Shown here piece after piece: positions 20,563-31,300 of a stretch of DNA of 64,000 nt. Each line of letters opens with the position of its first letter. Positions within the stretch are counted from its first letter, which is position 1. A model generated the notes under the pieces. It was given only the letters and a program-made list of their open reading frames with translations. It had not been told where the DNA came from and searched no databases. This DNA is from Rhytidiadelphus loreus (Eukaryota > Streptophyta > Bryopsida > Hypnales > Hylocomiaceae), in NCBI GenBank assembly GCA_947034895.1, contig OX344763.1, forward strand, positions 23,731,001 to 23,795,000, given 5' to 3'. Made by a program: the position numbers and the translations under genes.

Positions 20563-21858
20563 TCACAGGTCGAACTCGTCGTCCTTCAGAGCCTCAAGGG
20601 CCGCCGCCTCCTCCTCGTCGTCGTCCAAAACGAAGTAAGGGTTGTGCACCACCGGACGGAACTTGTAACCCGTGTAGATGTAGAAAGCCAAATTCGCAGC
20701 CTCCTCAGCGAACTTGCTAGTCCAACGGTAACGGTACACGGTCACAGTGTACAGCGCGAACACCACGATGCGCGTGAAGTAGATGTAGCTCACCACCACG
20801 ATGTAGTACTGACGGAACAGAGTCAGCTTCACAAGGTTACGTGCCGCCTTGCCGTCCGTGCGAGAGGCCTCACGCAGGTGCTTGATCGACCACACGATCG
20901 GGAAAAGAACCGCGCAGCAACAGATGATGTCCAACAAAAGAAAAACCTGCTTCCATGTGAAAAAATCCTTCGTCGACGGACCCGCCTCGTCGTACACGAT
21001 GAACGCAGTGTTCGCGAAAACCTGCAGCGGAATCACCACCATCAACACCTTCTTCTCCTTGTCCTGCAGAAAAGGCTTCAGAAAAGACCAACCCGTCCCG
21101 ATCAGCACGATCACGCTGAACAGAAGCAGACCACGCAAAAAGTTGAAAATATAGAACGCCACATCCCAGCCGTGCGCAGTGCCGGTACGCTTCACGTACT
21201 GCTTGTCCTCCGCCTCGCAGATCATGTTCAAGGCCTTCAACACCACCAACAGGCCCATCAAAAAGTGGATGCGGTGTACCGACAGACGCTGGCTCCAACA
21301 CATGTAGATCCAAATCCCCAGCAGCGTCACATTCGCCAAAAAGAACACGAAGTACATCCGCGGAAGCACCGTCTGTCCCACTGGCAAGAAATCCTTGAAC
21401 CCATTCTCCACGTTGTACATCGACGTCGTCACGTCCATCGAGATCTCAGTCTTCACGCAGCTCTCGAAGAATAGGCTGTACTCGTTCGAAGCTGACACCT
21501 GGTGCGTGAGGTTGAACTTTTCCGTGTCGGCCAACGTAAACAGAGTGTGCATCAGCGCGCTGTCCAGTAGACAGTTCTTCCCCTGCGCCTCCAAATTGCT
21601 CAGCACGGGCAACAGATCCTCCATAGTGGACAGAAAGAATCCCATCCGGCTCCTATCCATTCCTGCTTCCTTCACCACCACATCTGACACATTAATCGCA
21701 ACCTCGCCACCCACAGAAAATCCGAACGTCTCAAACGGAATAATGGCGCGCGCGTCATCCCTAATCTCCAAGTGCTTGATCTCCCCAAGCGCCGAAGGCA
21801 ACGAGATCGCCACCAACACCACCACAAGCGCCCTCAGCAAACCATCCATCGCCCCCAT
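20563..21858 (-). CDS. Seven-transmembrane protein of the plant CAND / lung-7TM (GOST) family, copy 2
   Basis: This intronless gene encodes 431 residues starting MGAMDGLLRALVV at the ATG at 21858. The frame stays open for nine codons further upstream, but copy 1 starts at the equivalent ATG. Signal peptide, luminal domain, seven helices and acidic tail are as in copy 1. Differences from copy 1 all lie before about residue 180: A2G, N5D, N58D, a T-to-M, I-to-L, EMSHRVSV versus NLTHQVSA, YR versus FK, and NVAL versus NVTL. From the first transmembrane helix to the end I see no amino-acid change. The NLT in copy 2 creates a possible N-glycosylation site absent from copy 1. Both copies look functional. 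Confidence 0.9.
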   Translation of the reverse strand: MGAMDGLLRALVVVLVAISLPSALGEIKHLEIRDDARAIIPFETFGFSVGGEVAINVSDVVVKEAGMDRSRMGFFLSTMEDLLPVLSNLEAQGKNCLLDSALMHTLFTLADTEKFNLTHQVSASNEYSLFFESCVKTEISMDVTTSMYNVENGFKDFLPVGQTVLPRMYFVFFLANVTLLGIWIYMCWSQRLSVHRIHFLMGLLVVLKALNMICEAEDKQYVKRTGTAHGWDVAFYIFNFLRGLLLFSVIVLIGTGWSFLKPFLQDKEKKVLMVVIPLQVFANTAFIVYDEAGPSTKDFFTWKQVFLLLDIICCCAVLFPIVWSIKHLREASRTDGKAARNLVKLTLFRQYYIVVVSYIYFTRIVVFALYTVTVYRYRWTSKFAEEAANLAFYIYTGYKFRPVVHNPYFVLDDDEEEAAALEALKDDEFDL

Positions 21859-22233
21859 GTTTTCACTCCCTTCGACGCCTCCCACTACGAATCACCACCT
21901 ACCTAACCTCCCTTACACCACAAGCCTTCTCTCACAAAACGTCCTCTCGTCCACAAACACCGAAAATCTCACAAAAGGGCCGCAAACCCAACAGAGATCC
22001 AGCGCTTGCACGCTCATCACCACCCTCCCGACCTTACATTCACGGATCTGGTATTGAATCCCAAACCAAACCCTAGTATCTCGACCTGCTTCGTCTTCCA
22101 CCCGTTTGGAGCGCCGAAAACTTCAAAATGTGCAGCGATTTCGGCTTGTCGGCTACCACAAGCTGTGGCAAGCCTCTGTTGCGGGAACGGGACTGAGAAA
22201 TGCGGCTAAGGCGGGACGGTGAGGCCCGTGGCT

Positions 22234-22407
22234 ATGGCCGGGGAGGCTGCGAGGAAAAGCAACGAGCAATACAAGAAGGACACGGAACACAAGGAAGCTG
22301 CGGGCACGGGTATAGGGGGGGCTTCGGCAATCATGCAAGAGGACCCCAATCAGTGGGATTGCATTTCGACTGGACGTCTGGTGCTCTTCAATCAACGAGG
22401 TGCCTAA
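22234..22407 (+). pseudogene. Relic or first exon of an unknown protein, divergent from 7TM copy 2
   Basis: The ATG at 22234 opens a 57-residue frame, MAGEAARKSNEQYKK ... GASAIMQEDPNQWD ... TGRLVLFNQRGA. It is the counterpart of 8993-9121. The peptide looks more protein-like than the left-arm copy and ends beside CGAG|GTGCC, a weak possible donor. It may be the first exon of a real gene whose remainder is gone or unrecognised. The AT-rich DNA downstream shows no continuing frame. Confidence 0.4.
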
Positions 22408-22668
22408 AATTTCATGTGTCGAATTCATCCCAATGTCTTAAATTCATCCCAATGTCTCAAATTCTTCCCAATTTCTAAAACTCATCCAAATAAAGAATCC
22501 CCGTGGTTTACACCGAGCAATGCCACTTGTTGTCGGGGATTTTGCGAAAAAAAATTACCTCCTATTCAACTCCACCTTCTTCATCATTGGATTTTTTCCG
22601 TGGAATCTCCTTCTCTTTGGACATTTAAAGTAAGGTATTTGGAATGTGTAAGTTACTTCTAAGGATCA

Positions 22669-23020
22669 CTTCACACTATGTTGCAAGTCCCTAGTCCTAC
22701 TAAATTCTCAAAATTTAGTTGGTAGAGAGCTGGAAATTGGGATTTGGAGCTTCACACTACATCCTAAGTCCAATGTCCAACAGGTTACTTCACACTATGT
22801 CGCAAGTCCCTAGTCCTACTAAATTCTCAAAATTTAGTTGGTAGAAAGCTGGAAATTGGGATTTGGAGCTTCACACTACATCCCAAGTCCAATGTCCAAC
22901 AGGTCACTCCACACTATGTCACAAGTCCCTAGTCTTACTAAATTCTCAAAATTTAATTGGTAGAGAGTTGGAAATTGGGATTTGGAGCTTCACACTACAT
23001 TCCAAGTCCAATGTCCAACA
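22669..23020. repeat. Three tandem copies of a 119-bp unit
   Basis: Units start at 22669, 22788 and 22907. All contain CAAGTCCCTAGTC, CTAAATTCTCAAAATTTA, GGAAATTGGGATTTGGAGC and CAAGTCCAATGTCCAACA. Units differ at a few percent of positions. The array is noncoding. Confidence 0.95.
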
Positions 23021-24540
23021 TCACTCTAAAAACCCTAATGTCATGGAACACTTTTTGAGAGTGTTGGTGCCAAAGAAGTGAGACTTGGAGGCCAAATCGG
23101 GTGTAGCAAAAAAATGGAAGTTCAATTGACTTCTAAGTCCCAATAATTTTTTGGAATATCTAATGAGGAGAAAAATCACCTTGTAATGCATTCTAGTGGG
23201 TTTGAAATTCTCTCTAAATTTGTTCAATGCAAATTCAATACTAGAAGTACTCCCAAAATGGGATTTTGATTTTTTTTTTCCATTTGGAGGGCTCTTAATT
23301 GCTATGTATTATTACATATAAAACAAGTTGGGACTCAAAGTTGGAACTTTGGTCTTCACAATATGAAGTCCCAAATTTCATATTTTGTATTTTGTATTCA
23401 CTTTCTACATAAAAAAAATTGGGATTTGGTGTTGATACAACTATACAAGGCTTGGAGAGTTGGAAATTAGATCATAGTGTAAAGTATCCTACGCACTAAT
23501 TAAAATTTTCAAAGGGATTTTACATTTTTTTAATCCCTTTTTGAATTAAAGTATGCATACCCATCATAAACCATTTTTCCAATAATGTCCTTGCATACCT
23601 TTTTGTTGTACATATCACCCCTTGAAATGTTAGAACAAATGGGGATAGAAAAATAGTTGGAAAAATGGTCCATAATGGGTTTGCCCACCCAAGTTATGAA
23701 TTTTTGAAGTAGTAGCTGTCGAGTACTTTAAAATTTTCCTCACCTTGATATTTTGGTTGTAGATACATTGAAATCTCTAATGTACCTTTATGTTATAGTA
23801 TGCTTTTAGAGTAGGGCCAATTTTGGCACACTCAAATTTAATGCATTTTGAAGAAATCTTTGTAATTTGAAGGTTTTATAATCCTCAAAATACAATAAGG
23901 TATGTACACCGAACCTAATAGGGTTGAACTTGGGGTTGATTTGAAAGAGTGATATAATTGGCACTTTAGAACTTAATAGTTTATTCATATTGTGTCCACA
24001 AATACCAACTAAAAGAATCTAAAATCTCTTTCAAACGCTAATTGGCAAGTAGTTTAAAAAATTGAACATGATTTAATAATAGGAATAATGAACAAATTCC
24101 TAATATGGTGATTTTAGTTTCCTTGGAAGTGTGAAGGTCAAAGAAGTCATAGATAAATACAAAGCAAACTAGGCATGCCAATGTATTGATAGAGTGGACA
24201 AGAAGAATGGTGGACAAGAAAACTAAATACAATCTAGAAGGAAAATTATAGAAAAGTGGTGGATATGATATCGAGCCAAAGTGTTCAAGAGGAATGGTAG
24301 TATTAAAGACAAGAAATCAATTTTTTAGTGTCATAGAGTTTACCAAGTGGCTTCAAGAAGTTGCATATTTAGTGAGTCACTTAAAGGTTTCAAGTAGCCA
24401 TAAAAAAATATTTTAAGAATCCCTTAAGATACTAGAAGGATATACCTAGTCCTTAAAAAAGATTTAACTTCTACAAACTCTTATAGACTCAATAGAAGAA
24501 GTTTTCTAAGATGATGGAGTGTGTATGTCCATGACAAGAA
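23021..24540. other. AT-rich gene-free stretch
   Basis: No gene is supported and only short open frames occur. Confidence 0.5.
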
Positions 24541-24830
24541 GGATATTACACATTACATGATTTTTTAGGCCATTAGAAGACTGCAAGTTCCCTGATGTTC
24601 CCAAACTATGGGAATGTTGCAAAACCAACAGTCCGACATGGCAGAGAGACTTCCACCTCGGATTACATTAATTAATTTTTAAAAATATTTTAAAAATATT
24701 AAAAAATGTATGTTTTTTAAAATTAATTATTATTTTTTATAATAATTAAAGAATCTGATTGTCCAGCCATGGTTCACAACATAGGGAACCATGTCTAGAT
24801 AGTCTCTCACAGGCCTCATATCTCCCCTAA
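24541..24830. repeat. Dispersed repeat with an AT core, copy 1
   Basis: The edge ACATGATTTTTTAGGCC, then GTTCCCAAAC and GACATGGCA, precede an AT-rich core (24665-24755), followed by GGTTCACAACATAGGGAAC. The same order of blocks recurs at 44871-45140 and, in the right half, at 54890-55190. It is probably a MITE family, with ends not firmly fixed. Confidence 0.5.
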
Positions 24831-24946
24831 TGTTAAGAAGAAAGAGGCCAGAGTCTCACTAAATTTGTGAGTCTTAGCCTCGCTCACTATTTAAAGATCT
24901 TGCCCAAGTCAAGCTAGAAATTATGTTGTTCTAGCAATAATGATGC

Positions 24947-25912
24947 TGACCATCATCACTCCACCCGACCTCCTACCCCTCTAAGAGCCCCTTAGGTCGA
25001 AATCTTGAGTTTCCTTCAAATTTCTTGATCTTCTAGACTGAGTTTGTATAGATTTGGACACAGAGCACTGTTACGGTCAAATTGGAAGGCAATTTGTCAG
25101 GATTTGAGTGAGAAACTAGGACTTCTGGACTTGATGAGGTTTAGGGTTTTGTCCGCAAAACTTGGAGAAAGCACAGGCCTTCCAATCGCAGCGGTAGTTT
25201 GAGCTTTTTTGTTTTTTCTCGCTAGAATCAGGAGCTTGATAGCTGTAAGGTTGTGTTGCAACAAATTCCAGAGAGATCAATAGGGTTTTGAGCAGATTTC
25301 GAAAAAGTTGAGGACTTTCGTGAAAATTAGGGTTTCTGATAGCACTCCATCGGTGCAGAAAATCTTCTTTTCTCGTCATCAAGGATAGTTTTGGTTGGAT
25401 TTTCCTGGGGATCTAGTAGCGATTCGTCTAGTTGGTCATTCTGTAGGTGATCACAAACTGGTTGCACTAGAATCGAGTAGAATCTAAGCTTCAACCATCC
25501 TGACGAATTTAGGATTTCGTATATCACATTTTAGTAACCGAGGAGGTTCTTCAGGTATACAAGGGAGTCCTTACCTCGTCCTGATTTCTTTTGAGTAGTG
25601 TTTGCAAACAGTCTTGTGGTCGTACGTGCAATTCGGGCAGGCTTTTTGAGCTATTAGGTTAAAATTTGTACATTGATTTTCGAGGAACAAGTAATCGGTA
25701 TCGGACCAAAGGAGAAGTCATAGAGTAGAATTAGGATTTACATTCTGGCCAGGACAGGATTGCTGTAAGCTAGCCAGGAATATTGGAAGTCCTCTAATAT
25801 TTTGCTATAGTATCTTAAGAGGTGTTTAAACATCAAGCTCGTTTGGTAAATTCATTTGGAGACGTAGCTGTTGTTAATTGCACAGTAGAAGGCAATCTCA
25901 TGATACTTTATC
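24947..25912 (+). promoter_or_regulatory. LINE 5' untranslated region
   Basis: The region lies between the target-site duplication and the first ORF1 ATG. It is noncoding and presumably carries the internal promoter that LINEs need; no specific motif was recognised. Confidence 0.5.
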
Positions 25913-27905
25913 ATGGAGTGCACTATGGAGATAGATGAAGGTGTGGTGTCCCTCCCAGACAATCTGGGAGAAGGGTGTCTTGCATCTGATGGTCAAGCTA
26001 CTGACCAACTAATAGTGGCAACACAAATAGTGACAGGGAGTCCCCAAGCAGAGTGGGATCTTAGCACTCTTATCCCTAATCAACCTACAGGAGAAGGACC
26101 ACAAGGAGAAGAGCCACCCTATCATTGATAGAAAATGGAAGCTAGACCTGGCTCTTTCAAAGGAGCAGGTGGGAGAACCCGAGAAGAATTGCATAGCCGA
26201 CTGGTTTTGGGGAGAGCTGTTGGATCTTCACCAAGATTTACGGTTGTATAGAAGGCGATCCCCGAGAAGTTTCAAAAGTCAATACGTTCAATCTAGAATT
26301 TAGTCCGGGGGGGTTTTCGGGTGGAATTTGACTCCACAACAAATGCAAAAGTAGCAATCAACATGCAAGTGGTGGAGGACGAGGGGAAATCTTTCAAATG
26401 GTACAAATGGTTCGCGGGGTTTTCAACAAAGAACCAGACACAAGAGGCAAAAAAGGGACATATAGTGAAGGTCCAATTACCGGGAATCGACCCAGTTTTC
26501 TAATCAGAGGAGTGGCTCAGAGTCCTAGCGGCTTTAATAGGAGATGTATTAATGGTGGAGAATTTGGAGCTCGCCAGGAAGAGACCTGGAGGTCTATTCA
26601 TTTCAGTGCATGTTCAAGATATTAGCAAACTTCTAGGCACCATCAATATTCCAGCAATCATCTCAGACTCAGGAGAAATTACAACAACGGAGCAGAAGGT
26701 CACATACGTTGGTCTTCCGAACTAGTGCAACAGGTGCAGGAAGTTTGGGCACGTAGTGGCTAAATGCCCATTAAACAAGAACAATCCTAAGCTTGGAATT
26801 AAAAAGAAAGAGATGCAAGTAGAAGAAGTTCAGGATAAGGCGAAGGAACAAGAGAAAGGAGATGGATTCACAGTGATGGCAGCTAAGAAAAGAAGGAAAT
26901 CAAAAGTAGGTGTCAGAGCTAGGGTGGAAAGGCGTCAGAAAGCTGGAGCTGGAGCTGAGCACGGGGAAAATATCACCCCCCAACAACACACAATAAAGAT
27001 ACAGACGGGTGGTGGGACAGATAAGAAAGCCAAAGATTCGGCTACCAACCAAAGACTAGGGGTGAGAGCAGATAATAGTCTACAACTCGGAAAAGGACAG
27101 GAGCAGACCGGAGAGCTTCTTAACAATAAGAACTCAGACAAAAGGAGGAAGAAAGGTACACAATTGGTACCCAGTACCTCTGGTTTTGGAAAAGCGGTGC
27201 CTTAGTCACATGGCTCGATGGGTGACGTTAATCGACCAACAGAGGAACGAGTAACCCAAAAGGAAAATAGTCAACGCAAGAGTGTTCTGAAGGAAAACAC
27301 TTAGATTATTCCTCAAGCTTCGACAGAAATCAGCAGATCAACTCCAATTAAGTTTCCAAGCATGCAGGTGGAACATACAAGTAAGGATAGGGAGCTGAAT
27401 ATTACAGTATGAAACCCGTTTCAGGCTCTACAGGGTTGGAAGGAAGAGGACTTTCCACCACTAGGAACTCCATTTAAAGCAGAGAAAACCTCCAAGGCGA
27501 CCAGTAGGGTGCAAAAAAAAAAAAAAGCGGAGTCACAACGCAAGGAACCTTTGAATTTCCTCACAGCCAGTCCCTTTGAGGGACGGTTCTAGAACCAAAA
27601 AAAGGAAAGATCATCCTCGAACCTTCTGGATCAATGGTGGGAAGTATGGACACCTAAAGAATTGCAATAGACGTTCAACACGGCTTCAATCAACAAGCAC
27701 GATTTGCCAAACAATTTTTTCTCTGTTTGGCCGATTATCTTCAAGGATGGAGAGGATGGGAGAGAAGTATTAATGGATGCTGCTAGCGGAAGCCAAGTAT
27801 GCATTCTGGGAGTCTGGGACCCTTGCAGGTGGAATTTGGGGAAGGAGATTGTGAGAAAGAATCGATCAAGCACATCATCTTTACGGCTCTTAAGGAGTAT
27901 CTGAG
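25913..27905 (+). pseudogene. LINE ORF1 (gag-like, CCHC zinc knuckle), decayed
   Basis: The frame starts MECTMEIDEGVV. It contains a gag-type domain around VQDISKLLGTINIPAII, then a zinc knuckle CNRCRKFGHVVAKC (Cx2Cx4Hx4C) at ~26726-26767, followed by a basic Lys/Arg/Gln-rich tail (AKKRRKSKVG). The frame is interrupted by in-frame TAG codons, for example at 26723 directly before the first knuckle cysteine and at 27202, after which coding-like sequence (NPFQALQGWKEEDFPPLG) resumes. The product would bind element RNA. It is not expressible as an intact protein. Confidence 0.75.
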
Positions 27906-28316
27906 ATCGTAGGTGAAGAAACCACCCAAGCTGCAAAGATGGGAGTCAATCACATGGCTATCAAGGTGGGACAGATAGGAGAGTGCATAGGAACTTACCG
28001 TCCTTACCGTTATCAAGGTAACAAGAAAGGCGAGAGTTCTCAAAGGAGTTGAACTAGAGTGGCTGGAATCATCAACTCTTACAGAACTGGCTCCATAGAG
28101 TGGTAGGTCCAAAGCGAACGCCCTATTATAGAACTGGGCAAGAGTACAAACCTTCCAGGAGCTATCGGAGGACTAGGAGCCAGGATTACAAGCCTCACTC
28201 CGTCCTCAATAGAAGAAAATGCGAACTACATTAGAAGCAATTCCTATTTTATGGGATATTGCATTGGACTCATCTAGTAGAGTCAATAAGGAGGGAGACC
28301 TACCAATACAAGATTG

Positions 28317-31300
28317 ATGGATCTCAACCTCTCATTGATCACTCTCAATATGAGAGGTGCCGGAGTTGGCACAAAAGGTGCTCAGAAACAGGTCCATGTT
28401 CGAAGAATGTTGGACAAGTTGTAGGAGAAGGCAGATATCATACTCATCCACGAGCATTGGATGTCGGAAATCAGATGCAAAAAGAAAGGTCACAGCTTAC
28501 CGTTTGCAAATGGGTTGCGTGCGTGGAACCCAACGGTGTTGAGTCAAGGAGCAATGGCTAGATAGAAAGTAGGGACGGCTATGTTGGTATCCAAACAAAT
28601 GAAAGGGAGATTAGTGCAGGACAGAGTCATTGTGGAGGGACGGGCACAATTCCTTTCCATTACATTGGATTCGAAGGAGATCATCACCGTAATCAACATA
28701 TATGCCCCCACACCTTCATTAGAGAGGGCAGCATTTTGGAGTGAGCTGGTTAGTCAAAACATCCCTGGTGATAGATTTATTTTGGCAGGAGATTTTAATA
28801 TGGTGGAGAAGGGAGTGGACAGGCTAGGTAGCTCACAAAATTGCACATAGCCCAACTGTAGAGAAAAATCAGCTTGGAGTAAACTATTGAATCACTACGG
28901 GTTGGTGGACAACTGGTCCTCCAATTTTATACGGAAATGTACAATGAAACAGTTCACATGGGACAACAATCGATCGGGAGCAGCACACAGGAGCGCAAAA
29001 ATTGATAGGATATACATTTCTACGGCGATATGTGCTCAAGGTGGTAATAGCTGGATCCATGAGCATACGAGATTATCGGATCACGCGATGGTTCAATTAT
29101 TGATTCTGCCAATCCAGAGGACGGTCAGCAGACCCGGGAGCTTCTCGGCAACTCTGTTACGGAAGCAAACAACAAGGGAGTGGCTAATAGAAGCTTAGAA
29201 ACATGAAGATGAATTGGACACAAAAGATTCATGGATGGAGAGGATCTCAGTTGCTTAGGAGCGGGTCAAAGAACTGGCAAACAAAATTCAGAAGGAAGAA
29301 AGGGTAGGGAGATTCAAGGAAGAGAACAAAGCTCTCAAAGAAATCTAAGAAGCCGAAAATATTCTACAAAAAAATCCCTAGAACGTGGAGGCAGCACAGA
29401 GGGTTAACATTGTGAAATCCAAATTACAAGATATTTCTCTAGAACTGTTGGATAAAAAGTATCATCTAGTCTCAGCAAAGTGGTTACGGAATGGAGATTG
29501 TTGCACCTAGGAGTTCTTTGAAGTCTTCCGTGATCATTACAAAAAAAACTCTATCTCATAGCTACAGGTGGAAGGGGAGGTGCTAACTAAGCAAGAGAAG
29601 AAGCCTCAAGTGTTGAAGGATTATTTTTAGCAGTTATACACCAAAAATCCGGAGACTGAGGAGGTCCGGTGTGCCAGGGATCAAGTACTAGACAGTGTGC
29701 CTTACGACATTACAACAAGACACAAAAAAGGGCTAGAGAAGCAGGCCTCATTGAAAGAGGTCCACGAAGCCATAAAGGAGCTTTCAGTAGGAAACACAGT
29801 TGGAGCGGATGGAATTCCAACATATTTCTTCAAGGACTGCTCGGATGGGGTGGAAATGGAACTCTTCGAAGCAGTAAAGGAGGTCTTGAATTCCGGAAGT
29901 CTCTCAAGAGCGCATAACCGAGGTATTATCACCCTGATACCCAAGGGAGGGGATGCCACGCTAATTAAAAATTTCAGGCCCATTACATTGTTGTCTATTT
30001 TTTACAAATTAGTGGCTAAGGTCTTAGCTCAAAGGTTAGAAGAGATCCTACCAGACATCATTAGGTCTAATCAAAACGGATTTTGTTAAAGGTAGATGTA
30101 TAATAGACAACATTTTTCTTGCCTAGGAATCCCTGCATTTCACAAAAAAATCCAACCAGGAACTAATTCTCTTGCTACTTGACTTTGAAAAAGCGTATGA
30201 TAAAATTTCATAGAACTTTATGAGTGTTTTAGAGAAAAGAGGATTTCCTCCCGATTTTATAAAGGGAGTAATGGCTTTATATGCCAACACCTCATCAGAA
30301 GTTTTAGTCAATGGAGAGTTGGGTGAGACTTTCGACCTAGCCAGGTGAGTTCGACAGGGCTGCCCACTAGCGTCATTCCTTTTTGTAGTGGTTTTGACGC
30401 TTTAGGCTTCATGCTTACGGATCCAAAATATGGAATCCAAGGCTTTAGTTTACCAAATGGTAAAAGGGTCACCAACGCATCATTTGCAAATGATGTGTCA
30501 TTGTACTTAATAGGCACCCGTGCCACTTTAGATAAAGTTTACAAAGTTTTAAACTTGTTATGTATAGCTTCAGGATCGAAAATAAACTGGGATAAAACCC
30601 ACGCAATTTGGGCAGCGTGAGCTTTGAGATCATTTCAGTAGGGACAGGAAATGGGATTACATTGGGTATTGGATGGTAAAGGGATCAGATAATTAGGACC
30701 TCTCATAGGCTTTCATCTAGACCCAGATGCAAATACAGAATCACTATTAGAAGCGATTAGAATAAAGTTGAGATCTTGGGCAGCCAAGACAGTATCCCAA
30801 GCAAGCCGTGTGATAGTTTGTAATCAGGTCATATTAGCTTCCTACTGGTATATAGCAGCATGCTATGGTATCTCCCCAAAGAATTGCGATAGAATAAGAG
30901 GGGTAATCACTCACTACCTATGGACCAACTGGGAAGAAGGTCGCACATCAGCTAGAGTAAGATGGAGTTTATGCATCCTCCCGATTGAAGAAACAGGACT
31001 GGGACTATTAGACCCTTTTCCTACAGACTCAAGCTTTATTAGCAAAGCTAGTAGTCAGAACTCAGAAGTTTATTCCCAAGAGATGAACCTTGGAAGATGT
31101 TGATGCAATATAAGTTGGAGCAAGGTCGGCCAGTAGGGGACGCCAAATGGCAGAGCGCTCACTCATGGCTATTTTACAATAAAGGACTGAGAAAAAACAA
31201 TCATTCCCCGCTAGTTACGACTTGTCTGAAGGCATTATTTACCATTATAGATAGCCTAATATAGAAAAACCCAAGCATAGTTAGTGAAATTTTAAGGCAA

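Larger units (their letters stand above)
19068..22410. repeat. Right arm of the large inverted duplication
   Basis: This is the reverse complement of 8985-12272, with tRNA-Gly, 7TM gene and upstream relic in inverted order. A clear identity block starts at 19132 (AACAATTCAGCACTCATGCG). Weaker similarity extends outward to about 19068 through CTAAACCCTAAACCCTACC. On the far side similarity persists past the 7TM start through CCACTACGAATCACCACC (21888-21905) to about 22400. Confidence 0.9.

Noticed and set aside
26935..27141. 68-codon minus-strand frame with a cysteine-rich, hydrophobic peptide
   Set aside because: Antisense shadow of the basic tail of LINE ORF1.
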